Shown in pieces: positions 12,059 to 22,771 of a DNA stretch of 64,000 bases. The notes under the pieces are model-generated. The model searched no databases. It had not been told where the DNA came from and worked only from the letters and a program-made list of their open reading frames with translations. The translations under genes and the position numbers were made by a program. Every line of letters starts with the position of its first letter. Position 1 is the stretch's first letter. The stretch comes from Amoebophrya sp. A120. Its lineage: Eukaryota > Sar > Dinophyceae > Syndiniales > Amoebophryaceae. The DNA lies in NCBI GenBank assembly GCA_905178155.1, contig CAJINV010000012.1, forward strand, positions 677,271 through 741,270. Direction: 5' to 3'.

Positions 12059-12781
12059 TCAGCCCGCGCCCGCTGCAGTTCTCGCCAACATTTCAGCCCG
12101 CGCCCGCTCATGTTCTCTCTCTGTAGTCTCATTCAGCATTTGGTAGGCCACCAAACTCATCCGAAATTGATCGTTGCAGGTCGCGCACAAGCAGTAAGGT
12201 GCTGGTGGGCGATAGTTGTGGGTCATTATACGGCTGCTGCAGCTCCTCTGGAACTTTATTGACTCTGCACCTGCAGCAAAACGAGCAGAACTGCTCACAC
12301 TTCTGTCCCGACACTTTTGGCAGTAGTAGAACAGGCAGCGCTCGCCCAAGCGCAGGATCAGCTGATTGCAGTGATTGCAATACAGCCTGTTCACATTTTT
12401 GTACACTGGAAACTCGTTCTGTGGGTACGCTTGACGGATCTCGTAAGCTGGAGAAATGTCCTTCACGGCGCATAAGTGCCAAAGGGAATTTGAGGCATCG
12501 CAGGAGCTTCTTGGAGTAGAAGTAGCACATCTAGATTGATGCCCCGTCGTCGTCGAGGCGGGGGCTGCCGCGGAATCATAATGGCGCAAGAAAGGACCAA
12601 CCATAGCGATATTGGCAAACATGACCTTCGTTTCAGTACAACGAGATGGGGTAGCGACTGCGCCTTTCAGGTGGTCTCTTCTGGAGAAGACAGTGGGGGT
12701 CGTAGGTGGCGGTGCTCTTTTTGATAAAATATCAAGGTCTGGTGGTCGTGAAAAATGCTGTGCCAGCCTCAGCTGACCCAC
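12059..12781 (-). CDS. Cys-rich protein with CxxC pairs
   Basis: Function not recognised. The C-terminal half holds regularly spaced Cys pairs: RLYCNHCNQLILRLGERC, YYCQKCRD and PYCLCATCND, suggesting a structural zinc-binding module. The tail is acidic and basic mixed (TEREHERARAEMLART). The first 50 residues are unremarkable and the frame opens with a non-ATG codon. Translation may start at the ATG near 12622 or the region may be a downstream exon of a larger gene. No introner interrupts it. Confidence 0.5.
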   Translation of the reverse strand: MGQLRLAQHFSRPPDLDILSKRAPPPTTPTVFSRRDHLKGAVATPSRCTETKVMFANIAMVGPFLRHYDSAAAPASTTTGHQSRCATSTPRSSCDASNSLWHLCAVKDISPAYEIRQAYPQNEFPVYKNVNRLYCNHCNQLILRLGERCLFYYCQKCRDRSVSSSARFAAGAESIKFQRSCSSRIMTHNYRPPAPYCLCATCNDQFRMSLVAYQMLNETTEREHERARAEMLARTAAGAG

Positions 12782-12837
12782 GTGTTACAAGTCAGCGTCG
12801 GTCCTCTGAGAAGTGTAGCGCTCTTCGGTTCGGTCAT

Positions 12838-13530
12838 CTAAAACTCTGCCCTCATCCCGTTTTTCTTCATCCAGGGCGCAAACACTTTCATCGCCTCTAC
12901 CATCTTGTCTGACCTGTGCGGATGGAATTTTGCTCGGTTAAACATGGTCAAGACAATTTGCTTCTGGTGCGTTAAATCGCGACACTGTTTCGAAATAATC
13001 TTCAACGTGTCCCGCGCTTTTTCCGCAGATCCGAAGCCGGTTCCCTGCACGGACTGTTTTGGGTTCCTGTTCCCCGCGTGGAGGGATATGTTCACGCCGT
13101 TTTGGACTTTTCGTGCGAGGCTTTGCTCCTCCTTTTTCGATTTCGGTATCCTACAGAAAAATTACTACGCCAACAGATACTTCTACCAGAAAAGAAGTAA
13201 ATTTCTGTTGCAGTGTTTGATGACACAATCAAGGTTTTTTTCCGGGTGGTTCGACATGCCAAACTTTTTCGATTGCACCTCTCTGACAGCACCCGAATCG
13301 CATTACAAACTGAACTCTACATGGCAGAAGATTGCATCTCTTTTGACTTTGCGTTCCAGCACAATTTTTAGTGACAGAAATCGACCAGCTGCAGCACAAA
13401 TTCACTATTTTTCTCGTAGCTCTGACTCTGCGGGTGTGTTTTTCTTTTTCTGTGGGATATTCGGCAGCGTTATCTTGCGAACTTTCTCGATGGCGGATCT
13501 GGCCACAGCCTTTGTTGCGGTTTTAGACAT
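12838..13530 (-). CDS. Small basic protein of unknown function, two exons
   Basis: Exon 1 runs 13530-13418 (MSKTATKAVARSAIEKVRK...) and exon 2 13141-12838, giving 138 aa. The C-terminal half (GTGFGSAEKARDTLKIIS, QIVLTMFNRAKFHPHRSD, MVEAMKVFAPWMKK) resembles a small uncharacterised family I recall from algae and phages, so that assignment is tentative. The intron has inverted ends like an introner, but the standard rule misses the frame by one base; the junction given is the one that keeps the frame. Confidence 0.55.
13147..13418. mobile_element. Probable introner, unassigned family
   Basis: Left TATCCTACAGAAAAATTAC, right mirrored as CTATTTTTCTCGTA, with GCATTACAAA and GCACAAATT inside. No clear 5-bp flank. 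It lies in the intron of the small basic protein gene. Confidence 0.55.
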
Positions 13531-14462
13531 GATTTTTGCTTTGTTGGATCGTTCTTGAATTGGGGTACTTAAGAGCTCCTTTGGTGATGGGAACTGATTG
13601 TTGGGCTTAGGCGTGGGCTATTATAGAATGACATTAACAGACATAGTGCAGTACTACTTCGACTTTTGTGTCAGTACCGAAACATATTATCGCACGAAAG
13701 GGCAGACAGAAATAAGGACAACCGAAATAGTGCTTCTCGCAGACTAAACGAGGCAGCAAGAAAGCCATGGAATTTTCATCAAATTTCATATACATGTCGC
13801 CTCTCGTAATCCCGCGAGACCGAATACATCGGGCGCAGTAGGAAACAAGTAGTCCGCTTGCCGTACTATTGTACTGATCCTCAACAAAGTGGCGGTCCTC
13901 GCGTACTTATCTCTTGAGAAGAGTTTGACGACGCTGACAATGCAACTGCTGATGCTGTGCTTTCCGATACGCCGCACCTTGGTGGATTTTATGCTGTCTC
14001 GACGCGAGAAGTTTTGCAAATCATACAGTGAGGGTCATGGACTACAACGACGTGGCTTGTACTAGCATCGTGTCGCTAGTACGGCAAAAAAAGAAATAGG
14101 GACTCAACTCAACAAAAACGGCATATCGTTCTTGTTGCTCTTCGTCTCTTATTTGGTGTTTCTAGGAAATGGAAAAGGTTGCGAGGAAAGCAGCGCTCCT
14201 CTTCATGTGGTAGTGGTATCATGCGAAAATAATTGTCGTGTGAAAATTCCATACTGGCCGCAGCTGGTTCATCTTATCGTACAAAGCCGCTTTTTGCTCG
14301 TTTTGGTAAATGGATCCGACAAAACTTGTTTGAAACAGGTACTACAGGAATTCGAATTCGTCTCAAAATTGAAAAATTAATATGCCACTTACATTTTTGA
14401 GATTGAACATCAAAAAGTATACTACCACAGTGACCACGTGCACCAACACTACTAAAAATTCA
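13531..14462. other. Intergenic region
   Basis: AT-richer DNA with only short ORFs. No introner, no RNA gene recognised. Contains the 5' region of the small protein gene and the 3' region of the next gene. Confidence 0.4.
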
Positions 14463-17400
14463 TCACCGAACCACGAAGCCACTGAAGCCGGCAAGGAAAG
14501 TAGCAAAACCGTCTTTCTTCTTGTCCTGTTTGTTCTTCTTTTTCTTGTTTCGATTGTTCTTGTCCGCCGCGCTCGGCTCAGAAGAGCCAGTTGCCGAAGA
14601 AGAGGAAGACGAACAAGAGGAAGAAGAACTGCTCACGTCTGTTTTCGACGCCGCCCTGTTCGCCCCGCACCCGCCCGCGCCGGCATGATTGTCTTTTCCT
14701 TTATTTTGCAAAAAACTGGGCCGAGAGGTCGCAGAATCCGTCGTGGTGGTCCCAGCGTGATGGACGATGGAAAACTTCTTGTCGTGCCTGAAATATCGCA
14801 GTTAAAAAGTGTTTCACTGTAAAAGGATTTTCCAAGTTTTGCATCACAAGTTTGTTTTATATGACAGAGAATAAAATTTGCCATGCGAGGCTCCGTAGGG
14901 AAAACACAGCTAAAAATCAACTGTCTTGCATCTGTAGCAAGGCAAACAGTTCTGAGATGCATTTTCTGCATTACAAGTTTACAGTGAAACAGCTTTTTTG
15001 TGGATATGAAAGTAGAAACCTCGTCCTCGTACTCCATTCGCGCTTCTTCGTTCAACATGCATTCCAATTTCCTTGCGTCAAGAATGTAGTCGGTGCTCCG
15101 CACCACACCGGAATACTTGGACTGTTTCGACGAGGACCCTCGGCGCTGTAGATCAATGAGGTACATTGATGTAGTTCAATCCTTATCCTTTGTTTTCCAC
15201 GTGCTTCTTGAAACAGTATCGAAATAAAGCGTTTTGTCAAAACCAAGAAGCAGCAGTCCGGACAAGAAAAATCATAAAATACAACAATCTGACGCAACAT
15301 TAGAAACGATTTCCAAATTCAGTCTACTAGGTCGTACTATCCCTTGTACCATGATGCTCGGCCGCAGGTCGATGGCTTTCCAGACCCGATCGCGCCACTT
15401 GGACCCGAAATTGTGCAAGGCCCTAAACAAACGATAGCCAGATCCGGGTTTCAGACTGGGAAACAGATTGAGGATGGATCTCCGCCCGCCTGTCCGAACG
15501 TCGAAGTTGTTCACAGATGAGTTTTTGTCGTGGCAGGCTTGTGGTTGTAGTACTTGCGAAGGGTGATCCTCTTCCTTGTCTTCGACACTGTTTTGTTCCG
15601 CGTGGATCAGCTTGCTTCCTCTGCCCTGGTGCAGCAACTCGGTAGCTCTTTGTAGTCTCGCTGCCCGCGTCGTCGTTCGCTCGGGTTTTATTTTCGACGT
15701 GCTGCTGCAATCATTTTTTGTATGACAGTGCACAACTCCCCCTCCCCCTCAATGTCATGAAAAGTCCCAAATGCAGTGGGTGCCTTGTGGCACGGTTTGC
15801 ATCACAAATCCCGGAAGCTGAAACAGTACTACGCTAGGCTAAGAAACTTGTCATGCACTGGCTCCACGTGTGCTGGTCTTTGTATTGCTATTCATGCCAT
15901 ACAAATGAGGGGGAGGGGGAGTTGTGCACTTTCATACTTTCGCACCACCTCGAAGTGCCGGTACTTCAAGTCCTTCAAGAGCCAGTATAGCCTGCTCAAA
16001 CGTTACACTCTCAAGCGTTACAATAGAATCTGGGTTTTGTATTGCATGATGAGCATGACAGACTCCCGCGGCATTCCACTTTCAGCAATACAAATTTCGC
16101 CAGATTGTATATGCGGATCGGGACTCCAGAACTTGTCATGCGCAATCCTATGCGAGTTGGATAGATAATGCACTTCTTGCAACACAAATTCCAGATTCTA
16201 TTGTAACGCTTGAGATTGTAACACCTGAACAGGTTATAGCCAGCTCGGAGCCGTAATCTCGGGGTCGCAGTTTCCCACTTGCACGATCGGATGCATGGCG
16301 AGGTCCCTTTCGACGTCCTGCTCCTCGGTCGTAACATGATTTGTCGGTGCAGCTTGGTTACTGATACTGCCTTCCCGAGCATGCTTGCGATATTTTTCTC
16401 CTGGTTCTTCGGTAGAAGTGTTCATCTCCCCCGCGTCCAGAACTTCGAGCGAGGACGAGGAAGAAGAAGCGGAGGATGCTGAAGAGGATCTAGCGGCTCT
16501 CTCCCGCGGCCCTCGGCTCAGATCAACATTTCTTGCTCCGTACATGGCCGCACTGAATTCGCCAAACGCCGCTGAAGAAAGCCACACGATTCCCTGCTTC
16601 AGATCCATCCGATACAGTTTCTTCTCATTGATCACAATCTTCGCCGTCCATTTGGCTTGGTACAGTTTACTGCTATTGACGGTCCTCGATGATGACTTAT
16701 TCGATTGGTTGATGTCAGAGGCTGCAGCTGCGCTCACACTTCCTTGTGCAGCAGAAGCCCCCTCCTGCTGAGCGGAGGACGTTGTCGTTCCCGAGATTAT
16801 TTCTGCTTCGTGGTAAACCAGAATCTGCACCCTCCTGTGACAATCGTCCGGCGGAAGGTAGACATCTGTTTCCACAGTCACAACCTCCTTCGTCGAGCCG
16901 TCTAACACCAGAAATTTGAAATACAACCGGTGCCCCATCGCTTCGATCGCGATTGACGGCTCGGGGGAGCCGCGGGTCGTCAATGACATCACGGACCATC
17001 GCTCTTTGGTGGTTTGCTCCACCTTATCCGCCTTCGCCGTGGGTGTGAGGTGGATGTAGAAGCTCATCTCGAAGCAATCTGGAAACGGCCAAAGCTCGCA
17101 CGCCTCCGTCCCCTGGTCGAGGGAAATCAAGTCCAACAGCGTGTGCAGTTTCCCCAACTTTTTAATCGGCACCGCCCGCTGCGAAAGCAGGTGCTGGTGA
17201 CAAAACAGCTTGACGGCCTCCGTGTGCGCCCGTTGCTGGTTCACCGTTCGGGCGGCTTCTTGGTCTTTTGCGGATACGGTTTCCAAGATTTTCAAAGGTC
17301 GCTTCGGTTGTCGGTGTCGTTCTGGTGGGCCACGAGTGGTAGTTGTTCCCCCGACTTTCCGGAGCGACAAGGGGACAGGAAGTTCTGAAGAGGGTGGAGA

Positions 17401-18882
17401 AGCAGATGAAACACCTGTAGGAGTTTCATGCTTGTTCTCAACTTCGCTTTTCGTTTTATTCAGCACCGCCTCAGCCACCACGTCTTCAAGTCGGTTGTTG
17501 TGTTTATGCACCGTGCACTGCTGTTGAAGACCGATTTTCTGGGAGAAGACTGCTTTTTTCGAAGCAGTACCGGGCTGCGTAGACGTAGTAGAAGAGGTGT
17601 TTGTTTCATCTCCTGTGGATTTTGGATGTCCTGTCTCACTTCGCATCCCTGAAGCTGCTTCTTGCTTACTTTTCGCCAAGGCACTGCGAATTCTGCTGCC
17701 GGTCGTAGTGCCAGAGGGGAAGGTCGATGTTGAGTTACTACCATTTTCTCTGTCGACCTCCGGTAGCCGTTCCTTTGTTGCACTCTCCGTCTTCATCTCC
17801 GCTGCGCCTGCATGGGATGAGCTGCTTCTACTACGCCCGGCTACAAGTTCTGCAGATGTTTTGCTCGTCTTGATGGTGTCGTTCCGCTGATCATCTGGAT
17901 CTGCCACTTCGTCAGGAGCTTGCTCCACGCGTCGAGGAAATTCATCCACTCCGGGTAGCTCTGCGAAAGTCACGGTTTGATGTCGGGGCTTCGGCTTGAT
18001 CATCATTTCACAGGTTTGTAGTTGAGAAGGTGAGGAAGAGGAACTGAGCGCCGCCGTCGACGTCGAATCTTTTGCTGTGCCTGTGTCTACTGTGTCTTCA
18101 AAACGACCGCTACTTCTTCCATCATGTCCATCCACCTGATTGTTCTTTTCGTAAGTGGAAGAAGTCGACAAAGCAGCAGTACCCGGACGAGGTGGTACAC
18201 GAACTGCTGCTTCTCCAGCCGCGCCGACAAAATTTGCATCTCCATTTGTTGATAGCAAATTCGGTGGCAAAAAGGAATCCGCGGTGCAACTCGACCCAGG
18301 CCTACTAGATGTTGTTGCATAGTGGAAATTGTTGACGCACGACGAGCCCTCGCTCTCCGCCTGGTCCTCCTGTTTGATGCTCCGGCTATAGCAGTTTCCT
18401 TTATCTTGTTGTTTTAAAATCGAGCCCTTCGTTGCTGCTGCAAAGGGGTACGCCTGGAAATCTTTGTTCACGTTTTCTTTGGGTAGAGAGAACAAAGTCG
18501 CTGCACTTTGTGTAGTTGACATCGTTTTTTTTGTCTTGCTACCACACCTATTGCCGTCGGCAGAAGAAGTGGCGCTGTTGTTATAGTTGCTGCTGTTTGA
18601 AGATGTAGTTGTGATGTAACGGTCCCCCGGCTCTCGCGACGACGTGCCAGTGTACTCATCTCCCCTCGCCAGAAAGAACTTGCTCTCGGGTCCTACCAAT
18701 CTTGTCGAGTTGCTGTTGCGACCGGACAAGAGATTCGCGTCTACTTCTGCGTTTGTGGCGGATGGAAGTTGTCCAGAACGACCTCCAGCGCCGTCACCAG
18801 CCAAGGTCTGAGGTTTTCCGATCAGAGTGCCGGTTCGCCCGGCTGTCGCCCAGGAGGAGGCGGATGAAATAGTGGCGACCAT
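14463..18882 (-). CDS. Large protein with possible concanavalin/LamG-like domain, 5 exons
   Basis: Exons 18882-16239, 15980-15937, 15715-15350, 15145-15007 and 14788-14463 sum to 1173 codons. Three introners (F, G, H) and one GT-AG intron (15349-15146) interrupt it. The first ~550 residues are Ser/Thr/Gly-rich and disordered. About residues 590-800 contain a beta-rich stretch (CFEMSFYIHLTP, WSVMSLTTRG, HRLYFKFLVLDG, RRVQILVYHEA, WTAKIVINEKKLYRMDLKQG) in the order of a LamG-type jellyroll. After it come YRLFRALHNFGSKWRDRVWK and a Ser-rich then Lys-rich tail (KKKKNKQDKKKDGFATFL). No signal peptide or TM segment. Function unknown; a cytosolic scaffold is a guess. Confidence 0.75.
14794..15006. 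mobile_element. Introner, family H
   Basis: Left TATCGCAGTTAAAAAGTG, right CAGCTTTTTTGTGGATA, exact flank tgaaa. Excision joins DEVSTF to RHDKKFSI in frame and opens the Ser/Lys-rich C-terminal exon. Confidence 0.85.
15146..15349 (-). other. Canonical GT-AG intron
   Basis: Donor GTACAAGG at 15349, acceptor CTACAG at 15146. A donor 12 bp downstream (GTACGACC) would also keep frame, so the exact donor is uncertain. Confidence 0.55.
15721..15936. mobile_element. Introner, family G
   Basis: Left GTGCACAACTCCCCCTCC, right GGAGGGGGAGTTGTGCAC, bounded by TAT and ATA. Flanking repeat weak. Removal of element plus 5 bp keeps frame. Confidence 0.8.
15986..16238. mobile_element. Introner, family F
   Basis: TATAGCCTGCTCAAACG at left and CCTGAACAGGTTATA at right, inner arms AAGCGTTACAATAGA / TCTATTGTAACGCTT. 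Exact flank gccag; in-frame excision. Confidence 0.85.
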
Positions 18883-19298
18883 GGAGTTTGTTTTTCTTTT
18901 TCTTTCGATTTGCAAAAAAGGGGCGGGAGCTGCAGGGAGGGCGCCAGCTGTTAATGCTGTCGTGTTATGTTCTACTTGCCTTCATCAACTTCGGGGCAAC
19001 GATTCAGCATTTTCATTTTCTATGTGTGGGCGGAAACAAATTATTCATAGCGAATAAACATGGTATAGACATCACATGCGAAACTTTCTTTGACTGAGCT
19101 CTCATCATCATCATCTCAATCCATGCAATAACACCCCCGGAAACGGAATTTTGCATGCGCTCTCAAACTAAATACATCTGAAGGTGGAAGATGCACCCAA
19201 CCTCCTAATCGAAAGAGAACAAACATGACGAACGGTCGTCCCTTAAGCATCTATCCATGGCGAATCTGAATCAAAACGTTCGTGCATGAGAAATAAAT

Positions 19299-19926
19299 AT
19301 GATGGATTCATTGCATATTAACACGCATTTTTCGAAACAGGTCCAGCACGCGCCCACTGCGTATGGGAGCGTCAGGTTTGAAATCAACAAAGTTGAAATG
19401 ATTTGTCATGCATAAAATGCAAGGCATGAAGTGCCTGTCTTGCCGGGATGGCAAGTGAGGCCGACTGTCAGCCTGTTTAGGGTTTGAAATAGAGCTGCTA
19501 AAGTAGCACGACAAAAGCAGTCGTCTGTGCCCAAACTGCATGACAAATTGGATTCCGTTACTCGGAAAATTTGTCATGCGCCGCTTGGAAATTGGGCTTC
19601 CGGCTGGTATCGACTTTATGCATTACAAGTTATTTCAACTTTGACGATTTCAATTCTGACACTCCCATACTGCGTCAAGCCATGATCTTGCGCTCACTGG
19701 AGACAAGGTACAAAGAAGCACCGGACAACGGCAGAAAAAGTTTGAGAGCAGGGCTAAAAAAATTCCAAGTATATGTCAAAGAAACATGTATAATATGCTG
19801 AAAAACCTAAACTACTACCAATGCCGACCACTACGCAGTTGCGTCGACAAGGCTCGGCTCATACTTGGTACTGTATTCAGTGCGTTTTCATCTCGTCCAC
19901 GTTCATTCTCCGAACAAACGCGTTAA
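19299..19926 (+). CDS. Candidate small plus-strand gene split by an introner
   Basis: ATG at 19299, introner 19362-19669, stop TAA at 19924. Removing the element and one repeat leaves exactly 105 codons with no stop (104 aa, basic, no recognised motif). An element with an exact 5-bp repeat in intergenic DNA would be unusual here, so a host gene is plausible. The protein is unlike its neighbours and on the opposite strand, so this is a candidate only. Confidence 0.4.
19362..19669. mobile_element. Introner, family C
   Basis: TATGGGAGCGTCAGG to CTGACACTCCCATA, exact flank ctgcg. Very close to the C copies at 1829, 10418 and 42554. Confidence 0.85.
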
Positions 19927-20380
19927 GAGCTCAAACGTAGCGGCTACTGTGCTTCCAAAAAAAAAAGAAAATCTATCAGGTAAAATTTAAATTGTCTTCG
20001 CGAAAAATTATAGGCGAGCTAAAGTGCTGAAACAGTATGAAACTACAGGTGGATGGGGCTAAAAGTGAAAATTTTTCTTACCTATACCTACGTTGCTGAA
20101 AATGGGAAAAGTCTTTTGTGATGTATCTTCTCTAACTTTATACAGCATATTGACATTGTTCATCCGACTTTCTTCGTTAATGGGTAAAAGATCTGGACTG
20201 GACATTGGTATTCTACACGAAAAATCTTAAACTGTACATGGGATAGCGGCGTAGCGACACACTTTGAAACGCTCTTGGTCTATGAAATGCACGAAATAAA
20301 TTCAACTTGGTGTGCTACGTATTAGACTGGAATATCAGTAGAATTTTATCCTCAACTTCTACCACCCCTAGTAACGCCAC
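19927..20380. other. Intergenic region
   Basis: AT-rich, no ORF, repeat or introner that I can support. Confidence 0.4.
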
Positions 20381-21415
20381 CTACTCGGGGGGCCGCGGCG
20401 GCTGCTGGAGCGTCACGGAAGGTGAGTTCTTGGTGGACGAAGCTCCGGATGGAGAAGATGACGAGGAAGAAGATGTTTTTGTTTGCATTTGCTGCGTTTG
20501 GTCCGCCGTGGTAGTTGCGAGGTCATTATTATTTTGTGCAAGTTTCAGTAACAGATCCTCATCGTGGTCGTCTTGCAATTCTTGCAGCAAGGTCGTTGGA
20601 GTTGTTGGCATGTCGTGGGTTGGTTCTTCTCCTCCAGCTACGTTTGCGCTCTTTATTCCAGCGACGGTTATTTGATTCGCTTGTTCCGCCGCGCCACTGT
20701 TCAACATCCCGCCCGTTCGCTTGTTCCTCCTCTCCTCCTCACTCGGCAGGTGCAGCGAGCAAAGACTGCGCTCCAACAATTCATCCGCTTGTAGTTCATG
20801 ATGATCTCGTTGCGCAGCATCTACTGCTACTTCTACTTCCGTGGTCGTTGGATTAATGTCCCCATCCCGGCGGGAGGTGTTGCTAGTACGACAACTGCCA
20901 ACATCACCATCCCCTTCGGTTTGTAGTCTTTGATCACCATCATGATCTTCCTGAGCAAACACTTCCTCCTTCGGGCTCCCGCTCTGTTCATCTGGGAGTT
21001 CGAAATTTACCTTCACCGCGTATTTGGACCGGACGCAAAAAGTTTTGTCGTTTTTCGTACTCGTAATACAGCTGTCCCGGTCGTATTGTTCGCCGTTTCG
21101 CAATGCAGCTGGGGTACTAGTTCTTACATCTGGCGCACCACAAGAGCTGTTCGGCGTAGAAGTAGTTGCTCGGGTCGTCCTGTCCTCAGCGCTCCTCTTT
21201 TTCGCCGAAGCCAAAATCGAGTTCGGCGCGGGAGTGCCGGGTGTAGTAGGAGTGGGCGTTGTCTTTATCAACAAAGGGGACGTTGATGTTCTTTCCGTCT
21301 GTCCATTCGGTGCAGTAGTAGTTCTGCGATCAGCCGTTGAAGAACTACTTTCACCAGACGCAGAGCTGAAACTGTTCTCGTCGCAGAGTGGCAAGGTTGG
21401 ATCCACAAGTTTCAA
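20381..21415 (-). CDS. Low-complexity acidic protein, probably missing its 5' exon
   Basis: An open frame of 345 codons ending at 20381. Composition is Thr/Ser/Pro-rich with acidic patches (LQELQDDHDEDLLLKLAQ) and a Ser-rich tail, typical of the disordered ORFs of this genome. There is no in-frame ATG at the 5' end: the frame continues to about 21450 and closes with a stop, so a first exon is probably missing from my model. No domain recognised. Codon use matches the neighbouring long genes. Confidence 0.5.
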   Translation of the reverse strand: MKLVDPTLPLCDENSFSSASGESSSSTADRRTTTAPNGQTERTSTSPLLIKTTPTPTTPGTPAPNSILASAKKRSAEDRTTRATTSTPNSSCGAPDVRTSTPAALRNGEQYDRDSCITSTKNDKTFCVRSKYAVKVNFELPDEQSGSPKEEVFAQEDHDGDQRLQTEGDGDVGSCRTSNTSRRDGDINPTTTEVEVAVDAAQRDHHELQADELLERSLCSLHLPSEEERRNKRTGGMLNSGAAEQANQITVAGIKSANVAGGEEPTHDMPTTPTTLLQELQDDHDEDLLLKLAQNNNDLATTTADQTQQMQTKTSSSSSSSPSGASSTKNSPSVTLQQPPRPPE

Positions 21416-21533
21416 CGCCAGGCGGAGAAAGTACTGTTTGCTTCGACTATACAGTTATACAAATCTACCGAACGTCGACTACACGACGTGCCAGAGGCAC
21501 AAGAACTGCGCCAGGTCCAGCTGCCACCACCGC

Positions 21534-21560
21534 GAGTAGAGTTTGCAGTGCGGAATAAGG
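21534..21560 (+). repeat. 27-bp direct repeat, copy 1
   Basis: Begins GAGTAGAGTTTGCAGTGC and ends GGAATAAGG. Identical to 22445-22471. Spacer 884 bp. Confidence 0.85.
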
Positions 21561-22444
21561 TCAAACTAAGAACCCTAAACGACCCTAGAACCCTGAAACC
21601 CTTGCCGCGTAGGCCTCGGCACAGGGACGAGCTGCGTAGGCTGCGGAACCGGGACGTGTAGCGGAGGTCGCGGAGGAAGGGAAGAAGAAGGCGCACATGG
21701 CGGAATGCGGAGAAAGGCGTAGAAGCAACATTTTTGAAAAAGAAGTATAAGCATTTTTTTGAAAATAAAATATAATAAATCCCATAATACAACCCACCCA
21801 AAAAAAACACTGCTTGGTGCCAGTAGGGCCCAGGAGGAGAAAAGCAAGCAAAAGGAAGGCAAAGTAAGACTACTACATAAAAAGCGCTAGTAAAGCCTAT
21901 TGCTCTGATCCGTCTAGGCGGGCCCGCCCTTCTGGTTCTAAAGCTTCAGCAGTGCTGAGAACGTTCCGACCCTAAACCTCGAGGCACAAGTGCCAGAGAT
22001 CTACGTACGTATGCGCACGAGCAAGGCAGGATAGGTGCCTGGTATGGACACACAATCCAACTAAAACAAAAAGCAAAACAAAATCGAAAAGCAAAACAAA
22101 TTCGAAAGAGTTCCCTCATGCCATCTCATACGAAGGCGAGATCGAGAGGAAACTCAGCATGTCAAGATGTTTGTGTTAAACATCCATTTGCTCTTCGGAT
22201 TTATTTATGTACAAGTCAAGCAGTCACGTTCATATTCGTGTTCGAATGTTTCAAAAAAGTTTTTTATGATTGTGATCAGCCCAGGCTTGTATACATAAGC
22301 GCAATGTAATACTAGTGCTGCATGAGACTAGAAACATTCTGCAGGTAAAGTGAAAGCAGCATCAGAACATACAAATGCATGAAAACACGGAGACATATAC
22401 AAAATGCATGACAACCTGCAGGAGCATGACAGATAAAATGCAAA

Positions 22445-22471
22445 GAGTAGAGTTTGCAGTGCGGAATAAGG
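22445..22471 (+). repeat. 27-bp direct repeat, copy 2
   Basis: Identical to 21534-21560. The pair may mark a duplication or an insertion boundary. Confidence 0.85.
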
Positions 22472-22771
22472 GAAGATACAGATACTGCAAGAAGAAGAGC
22501 CTCATTTTTACATCATGACCACGAACATCACGACGTTTACAGGTACGTCGTGGACGTCAGTAGATTGTTCACTGTCCATAAGCAACATCCTCCCCAGATT
22601 GGACTAACGCAACCATCGTCGGGTCTTCCCCGACTTTTTCCAGCACCACACAGAGCCTGTTTGTGTTTTCGTTGTACAGAGTTTGATATTGATTTTCAAA
22701 AGCACAAACAACTACGTTTATTCCATCGAGATTTCATTGTCTACGACGAATTTCGATTTCCATTTTTTCCT

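Larger units (their letters stand above)
21416..22771. other. Intergenic region with a 27-bp direct repeat
   Basis: Contains two identical 27-bp copies (21534-21560 and 22445-22471), an A/T-rich patch near 21740-21790 and several short ORFs I do not trust. Near 22380-22440 three GCATGA-type motifs sit without inverted ends, possibly an introner relic. Confidence 0.4.

Noticed and set aside
13786-14019. 77-codon minus-strand ORF
   Set aside because: Composition is unlike neighbouring genes and there is no motif or conserved feature; probably chance.
14633-15166. Minus-strand 177-codon ORF as a complete protein
   Set aside because: It reads through a family H introner. Excision instead joins the exon to the Ser/Lys-rich frame ending at 14463.
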